From Bedellia somnulentella (taxonomy: Eukaryota > Arthropoda > Insecta > Lepidoptera > Bedelliidae), in the NCBI GenBank assembly GCA_963576735.1, contig OY755196.1, positions 5,065,912 to 5,129,911 on the forward strand: DNA of 64,000 nt, given 5' to 3'. Positions 43,203 through 53,818 of the stretch are shown here, piece by piece. A program made the position numbers and the translations under genes. The notes below the pieces were generated by a model. It saw only the letters and a program-made list of their open reading frames with translations, was not told the DNA's origin and ran no database searches. Numbering within the stretch: the stretch's first letter is position 1; each line of letters begins with the position of its first letter.

Positions 43203-43472
43203 TTTTTCTGTGCGCATCTCCAACAAAACTATTACTACGAAGCAACTCAGAAGACTCAGTAGACATTTATCATTGTAAAGTAAAATCTATAGTTCACATT
43301 TTGTCAATTTTGTCATACAGATGTAAAAGTGAATTAAATCTAAGTCACAGCAAGTTGCTTTGTTATTTCTATAACCATTCCATCAAGCAACCATCAACTT
43401 CGACTTCGAGACGCCACCACGAGGCTGATCGAGTCCGCAGCAGGCGCACAACAGCCTGCTATCGTTTATTTG
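43203..43472. other. No supported feature
   Basis: Mostly unique. A GC-richer block at about 43395-43470 ('gacgccaccacgaggctgat') stands out but has no splice or coding support. Confidence 0.35.
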
Positions 43473-43703
43473 GCGTATTCGGCTTAGAATAGCACTACCC
43501 CATTTCTTCCGCTGGATGTACGTAAGAGGCGACTAACGGCATTTGGTCTTTTAAGGGATTTTTGGGTGATGCGGTTGGAGACCCATCACTAACAACTTTT
43601 ATTTTACCAATTTACCAAATGTGGCTGAGGAATTTCTAATTCCTTAGCTCTGGCTACCCCGTTTAGGGATTTATAGCCGTGAGTATATGTTTGTATGTAT
43701 GTA
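43473..43703 (+). mobile_element. Family A element, slightly 5'-truncated
   Basis: 'attcggcttagaatagcac' to (TATG)n. Confidence 0.88.
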
Positions 43704-44337
43704 AGCCGACAATATACATAATAAGCCCAACATCGTATCTAGATTTATATTTTTGTATTTTTAGTAACCAATTTAAACTAAGACGTCGAACGAAAATTTT
43801 AGAACAGTTGTTGAAGAAAATTGCGCAGACGTGAGAGTATAAAATTTTGTACACTTAAAGCTTAACTCGTATACAGAAGAAGGGTCTACCTTGAGGAGGC
43901 CATATTGTTAAGTTATGCGTTTATTTTACTTCAAATAAATGAAAAATACATCACGCATACATAATTTATTAAAATTGCACAATTTTATTTAATTTTACAA
44001 TGGATTTGAATTGATACAAAGAAAGAAAGAAAGAAAAAAACCATTTGTTCATTGCTACACAAAAATACAGAAAAACACTCAACACAAAAACGGAACCATA
44101 AATTTCATGAAAATAATTACACTAAAAACATACACTAGTTTTTTTTATCAAAGTCGGTAATTAGTTATATAAAGAATGGATTTAATTTTTTTGGTCTTTG
44201 AATTATTTGTTTTTAGTTTCACTGAAACTGTCAAGACAGTTTCCATAATGTTTTGTTCTATTTTAAAAACTGATTTCAACTAATCACAAAGTTACCATTA
44301 AATTGAACATGGTTAGAAGAAGAGTTATTTATTAAAA
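43704..44337. other. No feature seen, except (GAAA)n at about 44021-44037
   Basis: AT-rich; nothing else recognised. Confidence 0.5.
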
Positions 44338-44460
44338 GAGCATGTATGATAAGAATGATGAATGTGGCGGAACTAAGAGATATTTTTCAGGCCCGTACAA
44401 AGTGGGTATCAATAGTCTCTGCCTACCCCAATGGGAACAATGGGCGTAAATATAAGTAAG
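44338..44460 (+). mobile_element. RTE LINE 3'-terminal fragment
   Basis: 'atgatgaatgtggcggaact', 'gcccgtacaaagtgggtatc' and 'agtctctgcctaccccaatg' in RTE order. Confidence 0.8.
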
Positions 44461-44471
44461 AAAGGAACATG

Positions 44472-44713
44472 AATGAAAATGAAAGAATGTCGCTACCCCT
44501 TTCTACCCACGAATGTCGTAAGAGGCGACTAAGTGTATTGGGGTTTTTTATTGGATTTTTGGGCGATGCGGTTGGAGACCCATCACCAAAAACCTTTATT
44601 TTACGATCTTCTCCCCACTCAACTTCCAAAAGTGGCTGAGGAATTTATAATTCCTTAGCTCTGGTTACCCCTTCTAGGGAATTATAGCCGTGAGTATATG
44701 TATGTATGTATGT
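44472..44713 (+). mobile_element. Family A element, 5'-truncated, 11-bp TSD
   Basis: Duplication aaaggaacatg at 44461-44471 and 44714-44724. It begins within the 'cactacccctttctaccc' block. Confidence 0.9.
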
Positions 44714-44957
44714 AAAGGAACATGGTTTCTTTAGCTTAGTTCATTCTAAACCGACAGTACTTAGCAATAGTTTTACTTCTTATTCCAAAACGCATCTAGC
44801 AAAGAAAATTTTAGCATGAACTTTTAGTTATTTAAAATGGACCGTAGCCGCTATAAATTCTTAGCTCAACCACGACCAAAGGAATTCCTTACTGCTGCAC
44901 AAAGCTCTGTATTTTTCGTGGATTCATTAAATATTCGTCTTTCTCTTCTAAACTGAA

Positions 44958-45030
44958 TATAAAAGCTGGCAGCAATACTGCGCTTTTACCGCGCCAACTA
45001 CTAATGTGGAAAATGGATAAAGTTATGTTT
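44958..45030 (+). promoter_or_regulatory. Candidate TATA promoter with 9-codon first exon
   Basis: TATAAAAG at 44958-44965 is followed 39 bases after the box by ATG at 45004, a nine-codon frame MWKMDKVMF, and a consensus donor GTGAGT at 45031. Very short first exons ending in a GT(G/A)AGT donor are common in insect secreted-protein genes (general knowledge). No second exon was found, so this may be chance. Confidence 0.3.
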
Positions 45031-45111
45031 GTGAGTCAGTTTTTTATGGTATGATATTTTGCGCATACGTGCGATATATATGAAAGATATTTTTAGGCAT
45101 ATAAAAACTGT

Positions 45112-45365
45112 TTTATGCTGTGTAGTGTCGGCTTAGAATAGCACTACCCCATTTTTTCCGGTGGGTGTACGTAAGAGGCGACTAACGGTATTGGGGCTTT
45201 TAAGGGATTTTTGGGCGATGCGGTTGGAGACCCATCACCAACAACCTTTATTTTACGATCTTTTCCCCATACAACTTTCCAAAAGTGGCTGAGGAATTTC
45301 TAATTCCTTAGCTCTGGCTACCCCTTCTAGGGATTTATAGCCGTGAGTATATGTATGTATGTATG
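45112..45365 (+). mobile_element. Family A element, complete, 12-bp TSD
   Basis: Duplication tataaaaactgt at 45100-45111 and 45366-45377. Confidence 0.92.
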
Positions 45366-45375
45366 TATAAAAACT

Positions 45376-45883
45376 GTGATAGCTCAGTGGGTAGAAAGCC
45401 GTTTATCGCGCATGTGAGGGTCCTAATCCCGGGATGGACCTACACCAATTTGTTATGTATGCATAATATGTTTTGCATGAAAACCACATGTAGGGGTTAT
45501 TAGTAATAATAATAACTTATTACTAATTAAGTCAATAAATTCCCGAGGTCGTGAGTTCGAGTCCAGCTGCTATCGAAAATGTTTATTTGCTTAATTACCC
45601 ACACCAATTTGTCTTTTATGAAGTCATATGTGTTGTTAATTTATCGTGGTTGTTAACGGCGAGGGAAAATATCGTGAAAGAACACTCACAGTTTTACATA
45701 GTCATGTGACAGTGTATTCCTACAAAACAGCGATAGGCCTGCCCCCTATCACGTGAGGACACTGTCGAAGCAAAACCGTTGGTACTCTGAAAATCAAGTG
45801 AAAAAGGCACGAGATGTTCAGAAGTCTTATTACCTCTGCCATCCCCTTCGGTTAAATGCGGCGTGAATGTTTGAGTTTGAGTT
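45376..45883 (+). mobile_element. SINE family B interrupted by family C
   Basis: Head 'gtgatagctcagtgggtag' and B box near 45420. The body resumes at about 45602 ('caccaatttgtcttttatg') and runs to 'cggcgtgaatg'. Bases 45473-45600 are a family C fragment. Confidence 0.82.
45473..45600. mobile_element. SINE family C fragment inside family B
   Basis: 'catgaaaaccacatgtaggg' and 'cgaggtcgtgagttcgagtc' match the tail and the tRNA-like B-box region of family C, in rearranged order. Confidence 0.6.
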
Positions 45884-46139
45884 GAGTGCGATGAAAAAGG
45901 ATAATAGTTATATGGCTTTACACCACTTATTTTGAAATATAAAATGAATGTTAATATAATTTGCTCTTTGTTAATGATAAAAATTTAAGGATAGCCAAAA
46001 GTAACAAGTATCACCCGGCTAAAAAGCTTGGGAAGAAATTTCACGTTACTTCTTCTCTTAACAGATTTTTTCCAAACAAAAGTTATTTTTATTTAAATTC
46101 ATGACCTTTAAAAATATAAACATATAATTAAAAAAAAAA

Positions 46140-46440
46140 TAGTTTAAATTTGTCTGCATTTTTGATCTAAATGTATCCTTCGTCCTGTGCCTAACATATC
46201 TATCCATATTTGTTTTTTTATCTAAATATAAACCACGTTAATATCGCTCTCACTCTCAAAAAAACCTAACTTTCTTCTATAGTCGCGAGTCTAGATATAT
46301 AGGCAAAATATAGATTCAGCAAAATTTTATCCTACCGATCAGACACGCCATCCCAATCGATTTTCAATCGCAATGCCGTCTCGTCACGAATTCGTAACCA
46401 GCAATGTGTAAATAAATCCAGTTAGTCTTGTGTTGATTAG
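46140..46440 (+). repeat. Local duplication, copy 1
   Basis: Shares 'gtcctgtgcctaa', 'cccaatcgattttcaatcgc' and 'aatgtgtaaataaatcc' in order with 46840-47480. Confidence 0.8.
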
Positions 46441-46497
46441 TCAGTAGTCTTGATGTCTAAGAATGTTAGTCCTTCTCTCAACAAATTCCTTTCTAAA

Positions 46498-46800
46498 GAG
46501 CTTATTCCATTTGTCTGAATTCAGACGTCCGAAAGCGCGTGCGTTAAGCTGGCGTACCATGAAGCTGTATCGAGCTGGTTACTATGTCAAAAAACTCTGC
46601 CTAAATAGTGCCTAATTAGTGTAAAACTAAAAAAAATAGTGCCTCTTTAGTTTAGGAAATGAACACCATTTTCACTGTGTACGTTTTCACTATTTAGGCA
46701 GAGTTTTTTGACATAGTAACCAGCTCGATACAGCTTCATGGTACGACAGCTTAACGCACGCGCTTTCAGACGTCTGAATTCAGACAAATGGAATAAGCTC
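46498..46800. mobile_element. Foldback element, 113-bp near-perfect inverted arms
   Basis: Arms at 46498-46610 and 46688-46800 differ at about two positions. The ends are gagcttattccatttgtctg and complement. Flanks are taaa and ttaa, suggesting a decayed TTAA target (piggyBac-like), though that is weak. The spacer of 77 bp carries no frame. Lies between the two copies of the local duplication. Confidence 0.9.
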
Positions 46801-46839
46801 TTAAGGAAAGGCATAATTAAAGTCTTGATTGTAATTTTG

Positions 46840-47480
46840 AATTTGCCTGCATCTTTGATATAAATATGTTTTAGTCATGTGTTATTGTTTTAGTGTAGTG
46901 CCGGCTTAGAATAGCACTACCTCATTTCTGCCGATGGGTGTACGTAAGAGGCGAATAACAGTATTGGGGCTTTTAAGAGATTTTCGGGCGATGCGGATGG
47001 AGACCCATCACCAATAACCTTTATTTTACCATCTTTACCCCACTCAACTTTCGCAAAGTGGCTGAGAAGTTTCTGATTCCTTAGCTCTGGCTACCCCTTC
47101 TAGGGATATAAGCCGTGAGTATATGTATGTATGTATGTATGTTTTAGTCCTGTGCCTAATATTACTATCCATATTTGATTTTTGTCATTCAAATATTATT
47201 ATTTTTACGTAGCCCATACTACGTCCCGGCTCCGTGCCACCCCGGCAAAAACTTGACGAGATCGTTGTAAATATAAGAAACACAAAAATACCACTCTCAC
47301 TCACAAAAATGCCTGAAGAATTTCCTATATAATCGTGAGTCTACGTATATAGCTAAAATCTAGATTCCGCTAAATTTAATCCCACCGATCAGGACATATC
47401 CCAATCGATTTTCAATCGCAATACCGTCGTGTCACGAATCCGTATCCAGTAATGTGTAAATAAATCCGGTTAGTCTCGTA
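46840..47480 (+). repeat. Local duplication, copy 2, with later insertions
   Basis: Collinear with 46140-46440 but interrupted by a family A element (46877-47137) and by about 75 bp near 47208-47280 that is absent from copy 1. Confidence 0.75.
46877..47137 (+). mobile_element. Family A element, complete, 12-bp TSD
   Basis: Duplication tatgttttagtc at 46865-46876 and 47138-47149. About 15 extra bases precede the conserved start. Confidence 0.9.
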
Positions 47481-47725
47481 AAGTATTTCGCAGCTATATT
47501 GGATGTATGCCAAAGTGTATACGCGAAGTTGAATAGCTTACGTTGCAGGCAAAGTGGGAATCTTGACTATTCACTTTGAGAGTTTCATTGGTTTGCGGCA
47601 ATGCACTGCAGCTTAAGACTATTTAACGAGTTAATTGTTTATGGAGTTAAATATATTATTAGCTTTAGTATAGAATTTATTTTCACCTGATAGTTTAATT
47701 TACTACTTTTTTAAGCTATCGTACA

Positions 47726-47866
47726 TATTTACATATACCCACGGCCACATATCTCAAAAAGAGGTAGCCAAAGCTTTAGAGCTAGAAAATCCTCAGCCAC
47801 ATTTGGAAGGTAATAACAAAACACCGAACAAAACAGCCCAAAAACCACGTTAAAAAGTCTAATAAC
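47726..47866 (-). mobile_element. Degraded family A element
   Basis: 'catatacccacggccacat', 'gaggtagccaaagctttag' and 'cctcagccacatttggaagg'. Confidence 0.65.
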
Positions 47867-48103
47867 TGATAATTAATAACTGGGAACGATCCGTGAAGTT
47901 ATCACATCTATGAAATTTTGAGAAAACTTAAAAAAGGTTGAGAACTTGTGTCAACTTGGCGACCCAATAAATGTTCTTGCTAAGTTATAACCTCGCGATC
48001 TGAAAGTTTATCGAGATGCAATCTGATGTCATCGCTAGCGTGTAATATGTCAATGTAGCTGTCCAATTTACGTTATTTAAATGTTTATACACATCTAATA
48101 TTT

Positions 48104-48343
48104 GCTGTGTAGTGTCGGCTTAGAATAGCACTACCCCATTTCTACCCGTGGGTGTTCGTAAGAGGCGACTGAGGGTATAGGGACTTTTAAGGGATTTTTG
48201 GGCGATGCGGTTGGAGACCCATCACCAACAACCTTTATTTCACCATCTCTTCCCCACGCAACTTCCAAAAGTGGCTGAGGAATTTCTAATTCCCTAGCTC
48301 TGGCTACCCCTTCAAGGGATTTATAGCCGTGAGTATATGTATG
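48104..48343 (+). mobile_element. Family A element, complete, 8-bp TSD
   Basis: Duplication taatattt at 48096-48103 and 48344-48351. The start is gctgtgtagtgtcggc. Confidence 0.92.
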
Positions 48344-48374
48344 TAATATTTGGTATATTAGTATATTCACATGT

Positions 48375-48870
48375 CACAGTGTTGTCAACAAACTCCTCCG
48401 AAACGACTGAACCTGTTTAAATGAAATTTCGCATACACTATTAAAACCTAAATGAAATTTTGCATACTCATTCGGTAGGTCTGAGAATAGGTTTATAACT
48501 TTTTTTTTATACTCCCAAAGGATAAAGGTACACGGCTAACATTTTATTTTTATGTTATCGACTAGTGATTTATTTATTTATTTATTTATTTGGAAAACTT
48601 ACAGCTAAATAATAACGATATAAGTAACAGTACATAGCATCGATGCCAATTAAAAGTTTTCACCAATAGTTTATATAAGAGGTAAAATATAATAATTACG
48701 CTTAATTTACAACCATTATAGCGCCTATTCTAAAACAAAAACGTATTTATATGTATATTAACAAGTACAAAGAAATATATATATATAAATAATTAATTTA
48801 TAGTAAAAAGAAACTTTCCCTAGAAATAATTTATATGGCGGAATAACGTTTGTAGGTTCAGCTAGTATAT
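48375..48870 (-). mobile_element. Retroelement remnant with a nested LINE 3' end
   Basis: 'caaactcctccgaaacgact' and the right-hand 'acgtttgtaggttcagctag' (the reverse of a 'ctagctgaacc' start) mark a degraded copy of the class at 6837 and 57269. A (TTTA)n-headed segment from about 48566 looks like a separate LINE 3' end inserted in reverse. Confidence 0.5.
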
Positions 48871-48906
48871 ATATAATTATGTTATTCTAGCCATTTGCTG
48901 CCTATT

Positions 48907-49173
48907 GCTGTGTAGCGCCGGCTTAGAATAGCCCCCTTCTACCCCGTTTCTACCGGTGGGTGTGCGTAAGAGGCGACTAACGGTATGGTATGGTTGGGGC
49001 TTTTAAGGGATTTTTGGGCGATGCGGTTGGAGACCCATCACAAACAACCTTTATTATACCATCTTTTCCCCACTCAACTTTCCAAAAGTGGCTGAGGGAT
49101 TTCTAATTCCTTGGCTCTGGCTACCCCTTCTAGGGAATTATAGCCGTGAGTATATGTATGTATGTATGTATGT
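48907..49173 (+). mobile_element. Family A element, full length
   Basis: gctgtgtagcgccggc to a long (TATG)n. A ctagccat duplication is likely, with extra bases before the conserved start. Confidence 0.88.
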
Positions 49174-49449
49174 ATCCTAGCCATCAACAATTGGAATTGA
49201 ATCGTATATCGTATAGTCAATAAAAGTCCAGGTTTGAATCCATCCCTTAACACAATCACTGAGTATAGATAAAAAAATAGTTTATTGCTAGAGTTGTCTT
49301 TAAATATCATTTAATCTGTGTGAAATAGCAAATATTTTAACAGTGAACGAAAACTACAACAACGACCGCGATATTATCGTCACTCTATTGTTTAGAAGAT
49401 AGTTAGTTAGATTAGTTAGAAATAAAATAATTTAATACTTTAAATCTTT

Positions 49450-49545
49450 TTGTTCATGAAAACCTCATGTGGGGATTATTACTAATAAATAAAGAATAAA
49501 TAAAGGAAAGAAAAATTTCGACACAGGCGGGAATCGAACCCGTAA
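49450..49545 (-). mobile_element. SINE family C, 3' half
   Basis: Tail 'catgaaaacctcatgtgggg', then 'aataaataaaggaaagaaaa' and the tRNA-like T arm 'cacaggcgggaatcgaaccc'. Confidence 0.8.
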
Positions 49546-49669
49546 AGTATTTTTAAAACTAAAATATTGCCGAATAGGTTTTGGCACAGCATTTTTACTT
49601 CAGCGCTTATCTCATAAGAGATGTTTACAGCTTCATGTAGTTTGCAGCTATTCTAGCTTTATATTCAAA

Positions 49670-50021
49670 ACTCAAACATTTACGCTGTATATCCCCGAAG
49701 GGGTTGGGAGAGGTACTAATACTATTACACATCACGTGACATTGTCACCTGGTGTTCAGAGTATCTACGTTTTGCTTGGACTTTGACTCACGTGATAGGG
49801 GGCAGGCTTATCGCTGTTTTGTACGAATACACTGTCACATGACGAAGTATAACTCAGCCATGTGGGTTTCCTCACGATGTATTCACTCACCGTTAACAAC
49901 CATGATAGATTAACCACACATATGACTTTTCAAAAGACAAATTGGTGTAGGCCCGACCCGAGTTTTGAACAATCATCGCCTGCACGACATGCGGTGTTCT
50001 ACCAACTTAGCTATCACGGTT
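49670..50021 (-). mobile_element. SINE family B, nearly complete, 7-bp TSD
   Basis: Duplication tattcaa at 49663-49669 and 50022-50028. The head boxes are at the right end. Confidence 0.85.
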
Positions 50022-50182
50022 TATTCAACAACTTGTAATCCGATCTAGCTCCATATAGGCTGTAGGTTGTATTTTATTTTGTTGTATGTTCTATTTATCT
50101 CAGGATTTGTTTGCGGCTGTATTCACTTACTCAATCACTATTCACCACCTATGAAATTTTCGTTGAAAGCTATATACTCATC

Positions 50183-50340
50183 TCGACTCAGACCTTCACG
50201 CTGTATATCCCGGAAGGTCTGACAGAGGTGCAAATACTTCTCAAATTAACAATATCAGTCTAGAAAAGAGACTTTGGTGTAGGCAGTATTTAATCGCACA
50301 CCGCTCTGCATCAGAAGCAGTGGTCTTTCCATCGAGAAAT
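50183..50340 (-). mobile_element. SINE family B, internally deleted fragment
   Basis: 'ttcacgctgtatatcccgga' joined to 'aaagagactttggtgtaggc'. Confidence 0.65.
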
Positions 50341-50347
50341 CAAAGAT

Positions 50348-50587
50348 ACATATACTCACGGCTATAATTCCCTAAACGGGGTAGCCAGAGCTTTGGAATG
50401 AGAAATTCCTCAGCCACTTTTGGAAGTTGAGTGGGGAAAAGATGGTAATAATAAATGTTTTTGGTGACCGGTCTCCAACCACATCGCCCTAAAATCACTT
50501 GAAAAGCCCTTATACCCTTAGTCGCCTCTTACGATCACCCACGGGTAGAAATGGGGTACTGTTATTCTAAGCCGACACTACACGGCA
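50348..50587 (-). mobile_element. Family A element, full length
   Basis: 'catatactcacggctataat' to 'gccgacactacacggc'. Confidence 0.9.
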
Positions 50588-50639
50588 AAAAGAATATAAA
50601 AAAAAGAAATCATAGATGTCTCGTCTAAATTACATACAG

Positions 50640-50790
50640 GTCACAAATACGCGCCCCGTGTCATATCTGGTGTAAAAGTGCCTAGCACGCTTGCAGCATT
50701 GCCACGTTGTATAGCCAAAGATACTCTTTGAACCAGATATGATACGGAGCGAGGATCTGTTCTCTATTTGTTTCAATATGATTCTATTTA
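50640..50790 (-). mobile_element. Reverse-transcriptase C-terminal remnant
   Basis: The minus strand encodes DPRSVSYLVQRVSLAIQRGN and then AASVLGTFTPDM, homologous to the remnant at 30336-30560. Confidence 0.68.
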
Positions 50791-51274
50791 CAAAACATTT
50801 TAGTTGAGAACTAAAAAAACCTGCTCCCCAGCAGTGTCCTGTGGATAATGTTTGGAACCTAACTGAGGTACTTTGCCTTTTGTAACCATCTGTATTTTAT
50901 TAGTATTATTTTAAGCTGTTGTTTTGTGTTCGCTGTAAAATAATATTTTTAGATTATTTTTTTTAAGGATATACGAAATCAGATAGGCAGTTCCAAAGCC
51001 TATTTTATACAAAAAACAAACCTTTCCTCTTTATAATACTTCCTACTTGAATAAAATAAGCATCTTACCGAGGGTCATAAAATCGAGACAAATGAAAATA
51101 TAAGAAGAATATTTGGAAAGTTAAATTATACGAGCACCACGTACACAACATAAATAAAATTTCATGGCTTTTATTGCAGTTGAGTATGAGGAGCGTGATT
51201 TCATCTGAGATGCGGAACAGAAGTTGTCTTTTTTAAAACATCACTTTTTGCTGCGCTGTTTTTTAAGATTAAAA
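50791..51274. other. No feature seen
   Basis: AT-rich; part may be the 3' end of the retroelement remnant just before it. Confidence 0.4.
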
Positions 51275-51507
51275 ATACATACCTAAATACATACACTGAC
51301 GGCTATAAATCCCTAAAAGGGGTAGCCAGAGCTAAGGAATTAAAAATTCCTCAGCCACTTTTGGAAAGTTGAGTGGGGAAATGATGGTAAAAAAAGGTTG
51401 TTGGTGATGGGCCCAAAAATCACTTAAAAAGCCCCTACACCCTGAGTCGCCTCTTACGATCACCCACGGATAGAAATGGGGTAGTGTTATTCTAAGCCGA
51501 CACTACA
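51275..51507 (-). mobile_element. Family A element, internal deletion
   Basis: Lacks the 'tctccaaccgcatcg' block. Flanking 'aagattaaaa' repeats suggest a TSD. Confidence 0.85.
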
Positions 51508-51574
51508 TGACACTACTACTAAGATTAAAATAAGTATAAATTATTTTTTAAAAAACTTGCTTCAATATTGGTTT

Positions 51575-51770
51575 AAAAAGCACTAAGCCATTTCTTCCCG
51601 TGAGTTTCATATAGTGTAAGATGACTATTGGGACCTTTTATTATATTAAGGGAAGCGTTAATTTCTAAACCACCTCCTCCCCGTTTTTAGCTAACAAAAA
51701 TGACTGAGGTATTTGTTATCTTGAAACTCTGCTCACCCCTTATTCGGATTAATGGCATAGATTAGATAAA
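51575..51770 (+). mobile_element. Degraded family A element
   Basis: 'aagccatttcttcccgtgag', 'aaatgactgaggtatttg' and 'ctctgctcacccc' in order. Confidence 0.55.
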
Positions 51771-51790
51771 ATCAATTGTGTTTTTCAAAA

Positions 51791-51976
51791 TGGGAAATTC
51801 CTCAGCCACTTTTGGAAGTTTAGTGAGGAAAAGATTGTAAAATAAAGGCTGTTAGTGGTGAGTCTCCAACTGCACCACCCACCAACTTCTTTAAAAGCCC
51901 GAATACCCTAAGACGCCTATTAAAAACACCCACGGGTAGAATGGGGTAGGCCTATTCTAAACTGACACTACTCAGC
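51791..51976 (-). mobile_element. Family A element, lacking its tail
   Basis: 'gggaaattcctcagccac' to 'actgacactactcagc'. Confidence 0.75.
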
Positions 51977-52019
51977 TATATCTTTTTTTACCTGTGTATA
52001 ATAGTATTGAAATAGAAAA

Positions 52020-52120
52020 GTATTCATCCCGTGGGTGTTGAACGAGGTGACTAGGGGTTTTGGGATCATTGGATATGATATGGTAGATATTACTAACACG
52101 CATTTATTGAGCAATCTTTT
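52020..52120 (+). mobile_element. Degraded family A fragment
   Basis: 'catcccgtgggtgttgaac' and 'aggtgactaggggttttggg' match the 5' half. Confidence 0.45.
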
Positions 52121-52155
52121 CCGCAATAAATACTAAATATATATCATTTTATAAG

Positions 52156-52158
<3 letters not shown>

Positions 52159-52188
<30 letters not shown>
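52159..52188. repeat. (TA)n microsatellite
   Basis: Uninterrupted TA run. Confidence 0.95.
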
Positions 52189-52191
<3 letters not shown>

Positions 52192-52209
52192 TTATACATA
52201 TATTTAATT

Positions 52210-52262
52210 TTAAGCCAATGTGGAAGGTAATATTAATAGAGGCCGACCTCGGATACATTTAA
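52210..52262 (+). mobile_element. RTE LINE coding fragment
   Basis: 'aatgtggaaggtaatattaa' plus 'gaggccgacctcgg' encode the NVEGN(V)xRGRP region. Confidence 0.6.
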
Positions 52263-52667
52263 TATCATAGGTATATATAAAAATAATCAGTTGGAGTTGG
52301 GACAACTAGTAAATATATGTTACCGTGGATCGGCGAGGAACATAAATTACTTTTAAATGTCTTGTTATTTTTTCTTACATATTTCAGCTGGTAAGCTTAA
52401 AACTATTCCTGTCCGCATTAAGGTGGATAAGAGACTCTTTATAAGACTATTTATGGAATAAAAATGGCTTTTTAAACACTTTATCTTTCACAGAAAAGCT
52501 TTCGTTGGCAGAGTCAGAAAATATATGACATTAAGTGGCGTCACAAGGCCTTTACTAAATCCCAAACGTTTTTGCAAAGTAAGTCAAAGTAGTAAAAAAG
52601 GACAATAAACTACTGACATTAAACTTTTAAGATTAGTAGGTTGAGGTTTCGTGTCTAGCTGAAAGAA
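52263..52667. other. No feature seen
   Basis: Nothing recognised. Confidence 0.45.
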
Positions 52668-52835
52668 GTACATACGTGCATATACTCACGCCATTATTCC
52701 CCATCGGATATAGGCAGAAACTATCGATCGCTACTTTCTACGATCCTAGCATACCTCTCTAGTTTCATTTACGTCTATCAATATTTTTTTACATGCTCTT
52801 TTATTCTTCATACTTCGGACGCCTGACTTTGTCTT
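52668..52835 (-). mobile_element. RTE LINE 3'-terminal fragment
   Basis: 'tatactcacgccattattcc', 'taggcagaaactatcgatcg' and 'cttcggacgcctgac'. Further scrambled RTE pieces run to about 53020. Confidence 0.75.
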
Positions 52836-53025
52836 TTAAATAAGTAAATATTAAATAAAACGTATGATGGAGGATATTATTAGTAGAGATTGACCCCTCA
52901 GGATATATAAAGAAAATGTACCTACTCAAAAAACGTTATACTTCGTACGATCCTAGCAGAACTGTTAAGCTTTATTTAAAAATATGTTCATACATGCTCT
53001 TTTATTTTTCACACTTCCGAGACGC

Positions 53026-53271
53026 ATACATACATATACTTACGGCTGTAAATCCGAAAAAGGGGAAGCCAGAGCTTCAGAGCTAGTCTCTCCTCAGCCA
53101 CATTTATAAGTTGATAGGGAACAAGATGGTAGAAATAAAGTGTCGTTGCTGATGGGTCTCATACCGCATCGCATAAATAATCCCTTAAAACAACCCCATA
53201 CCCTTACTTGCCTCTTACGATACCCGTGGGTAGAAAGGGGTAGTGATATTCTAAGCTGGAACTACACAGCA
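53026..53271 (-). mobile_element. Family A element, subfamily A2
   Basis: 'catatacttacggctgtaaa' to 'aagctggaactacacagc'. Confidence 0.87.
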
Positions 53272-53594
53272 TACGGAAGAATCAGCATTCCTATTTTTAA
53301 AAATGGAGTATATTGGGCTAGTCTAAATCGACTGAGTGTACGACCCATCTATCTACGTTTTTGAAACGTCAGAGCGTAACAAAAGACTCTTTGTTAAACC
53401 AGGATGGACGGAAAAAAGGAAAAGAATAAAAAATCAACGGATTTCACTCCGGGAGTGCCGGTAAAAGTGGAAACTTGAATACGTTTTGCAATTTTTATAT
53501 TTTGGAATAATTTTGTATCAGCATAAAAGTTATATCATTTTCATAAAAATAAAAAATCTATAATATAAAAGTAGCATCAAGTAGCTCTTGAAAA

Positions 53595-53800
53595 CTAGAT
53601 ACATACACATGTTTTCGCGGCTAACCTAAAAAGAAATGGCCAGGTCTTCAGAATTAGAAATTCTATAACCACTTATGAAAATCAGGTGGAAAAAGGATTG
53701 TAAAGTAAGGTCTCCAGACAAAATGCGCTTGTATTAAAGTCGCCCCTTACATCACCTGCGCGAAGAAATATGTAGTATCGGCTTAGAATTACACTAACCC
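53595..53800 (-). mobile_element. Degraded family A pieces
   Basis: A minus-strand piece to about 53770, then a plus-strand 5' start ('gtagtatcggcttagaatt'). The 1.4-kb TIR element follows immediately. Confidence 0.5.
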
Positions 53801-53818
53801 AGACGAGTAGCTGAGTGT

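Noticed and set aside
43395..43470. GC-rich block as a possible exon (STSTSRRHHEADRVRSRR)
   Set aside because: No acceptor or donor fits, the peptide is low-complexity basic, and the frame runs into a family A element.
48131..48370. Protein-like frames such as 'YTHGYKSLEGVARA.ELEIPQPL'
   Set aside because: The same peptide appears wherever a family A element lies on that strand (for example 49074-49310, 59907-60170), so it is a by-product of the repeat.
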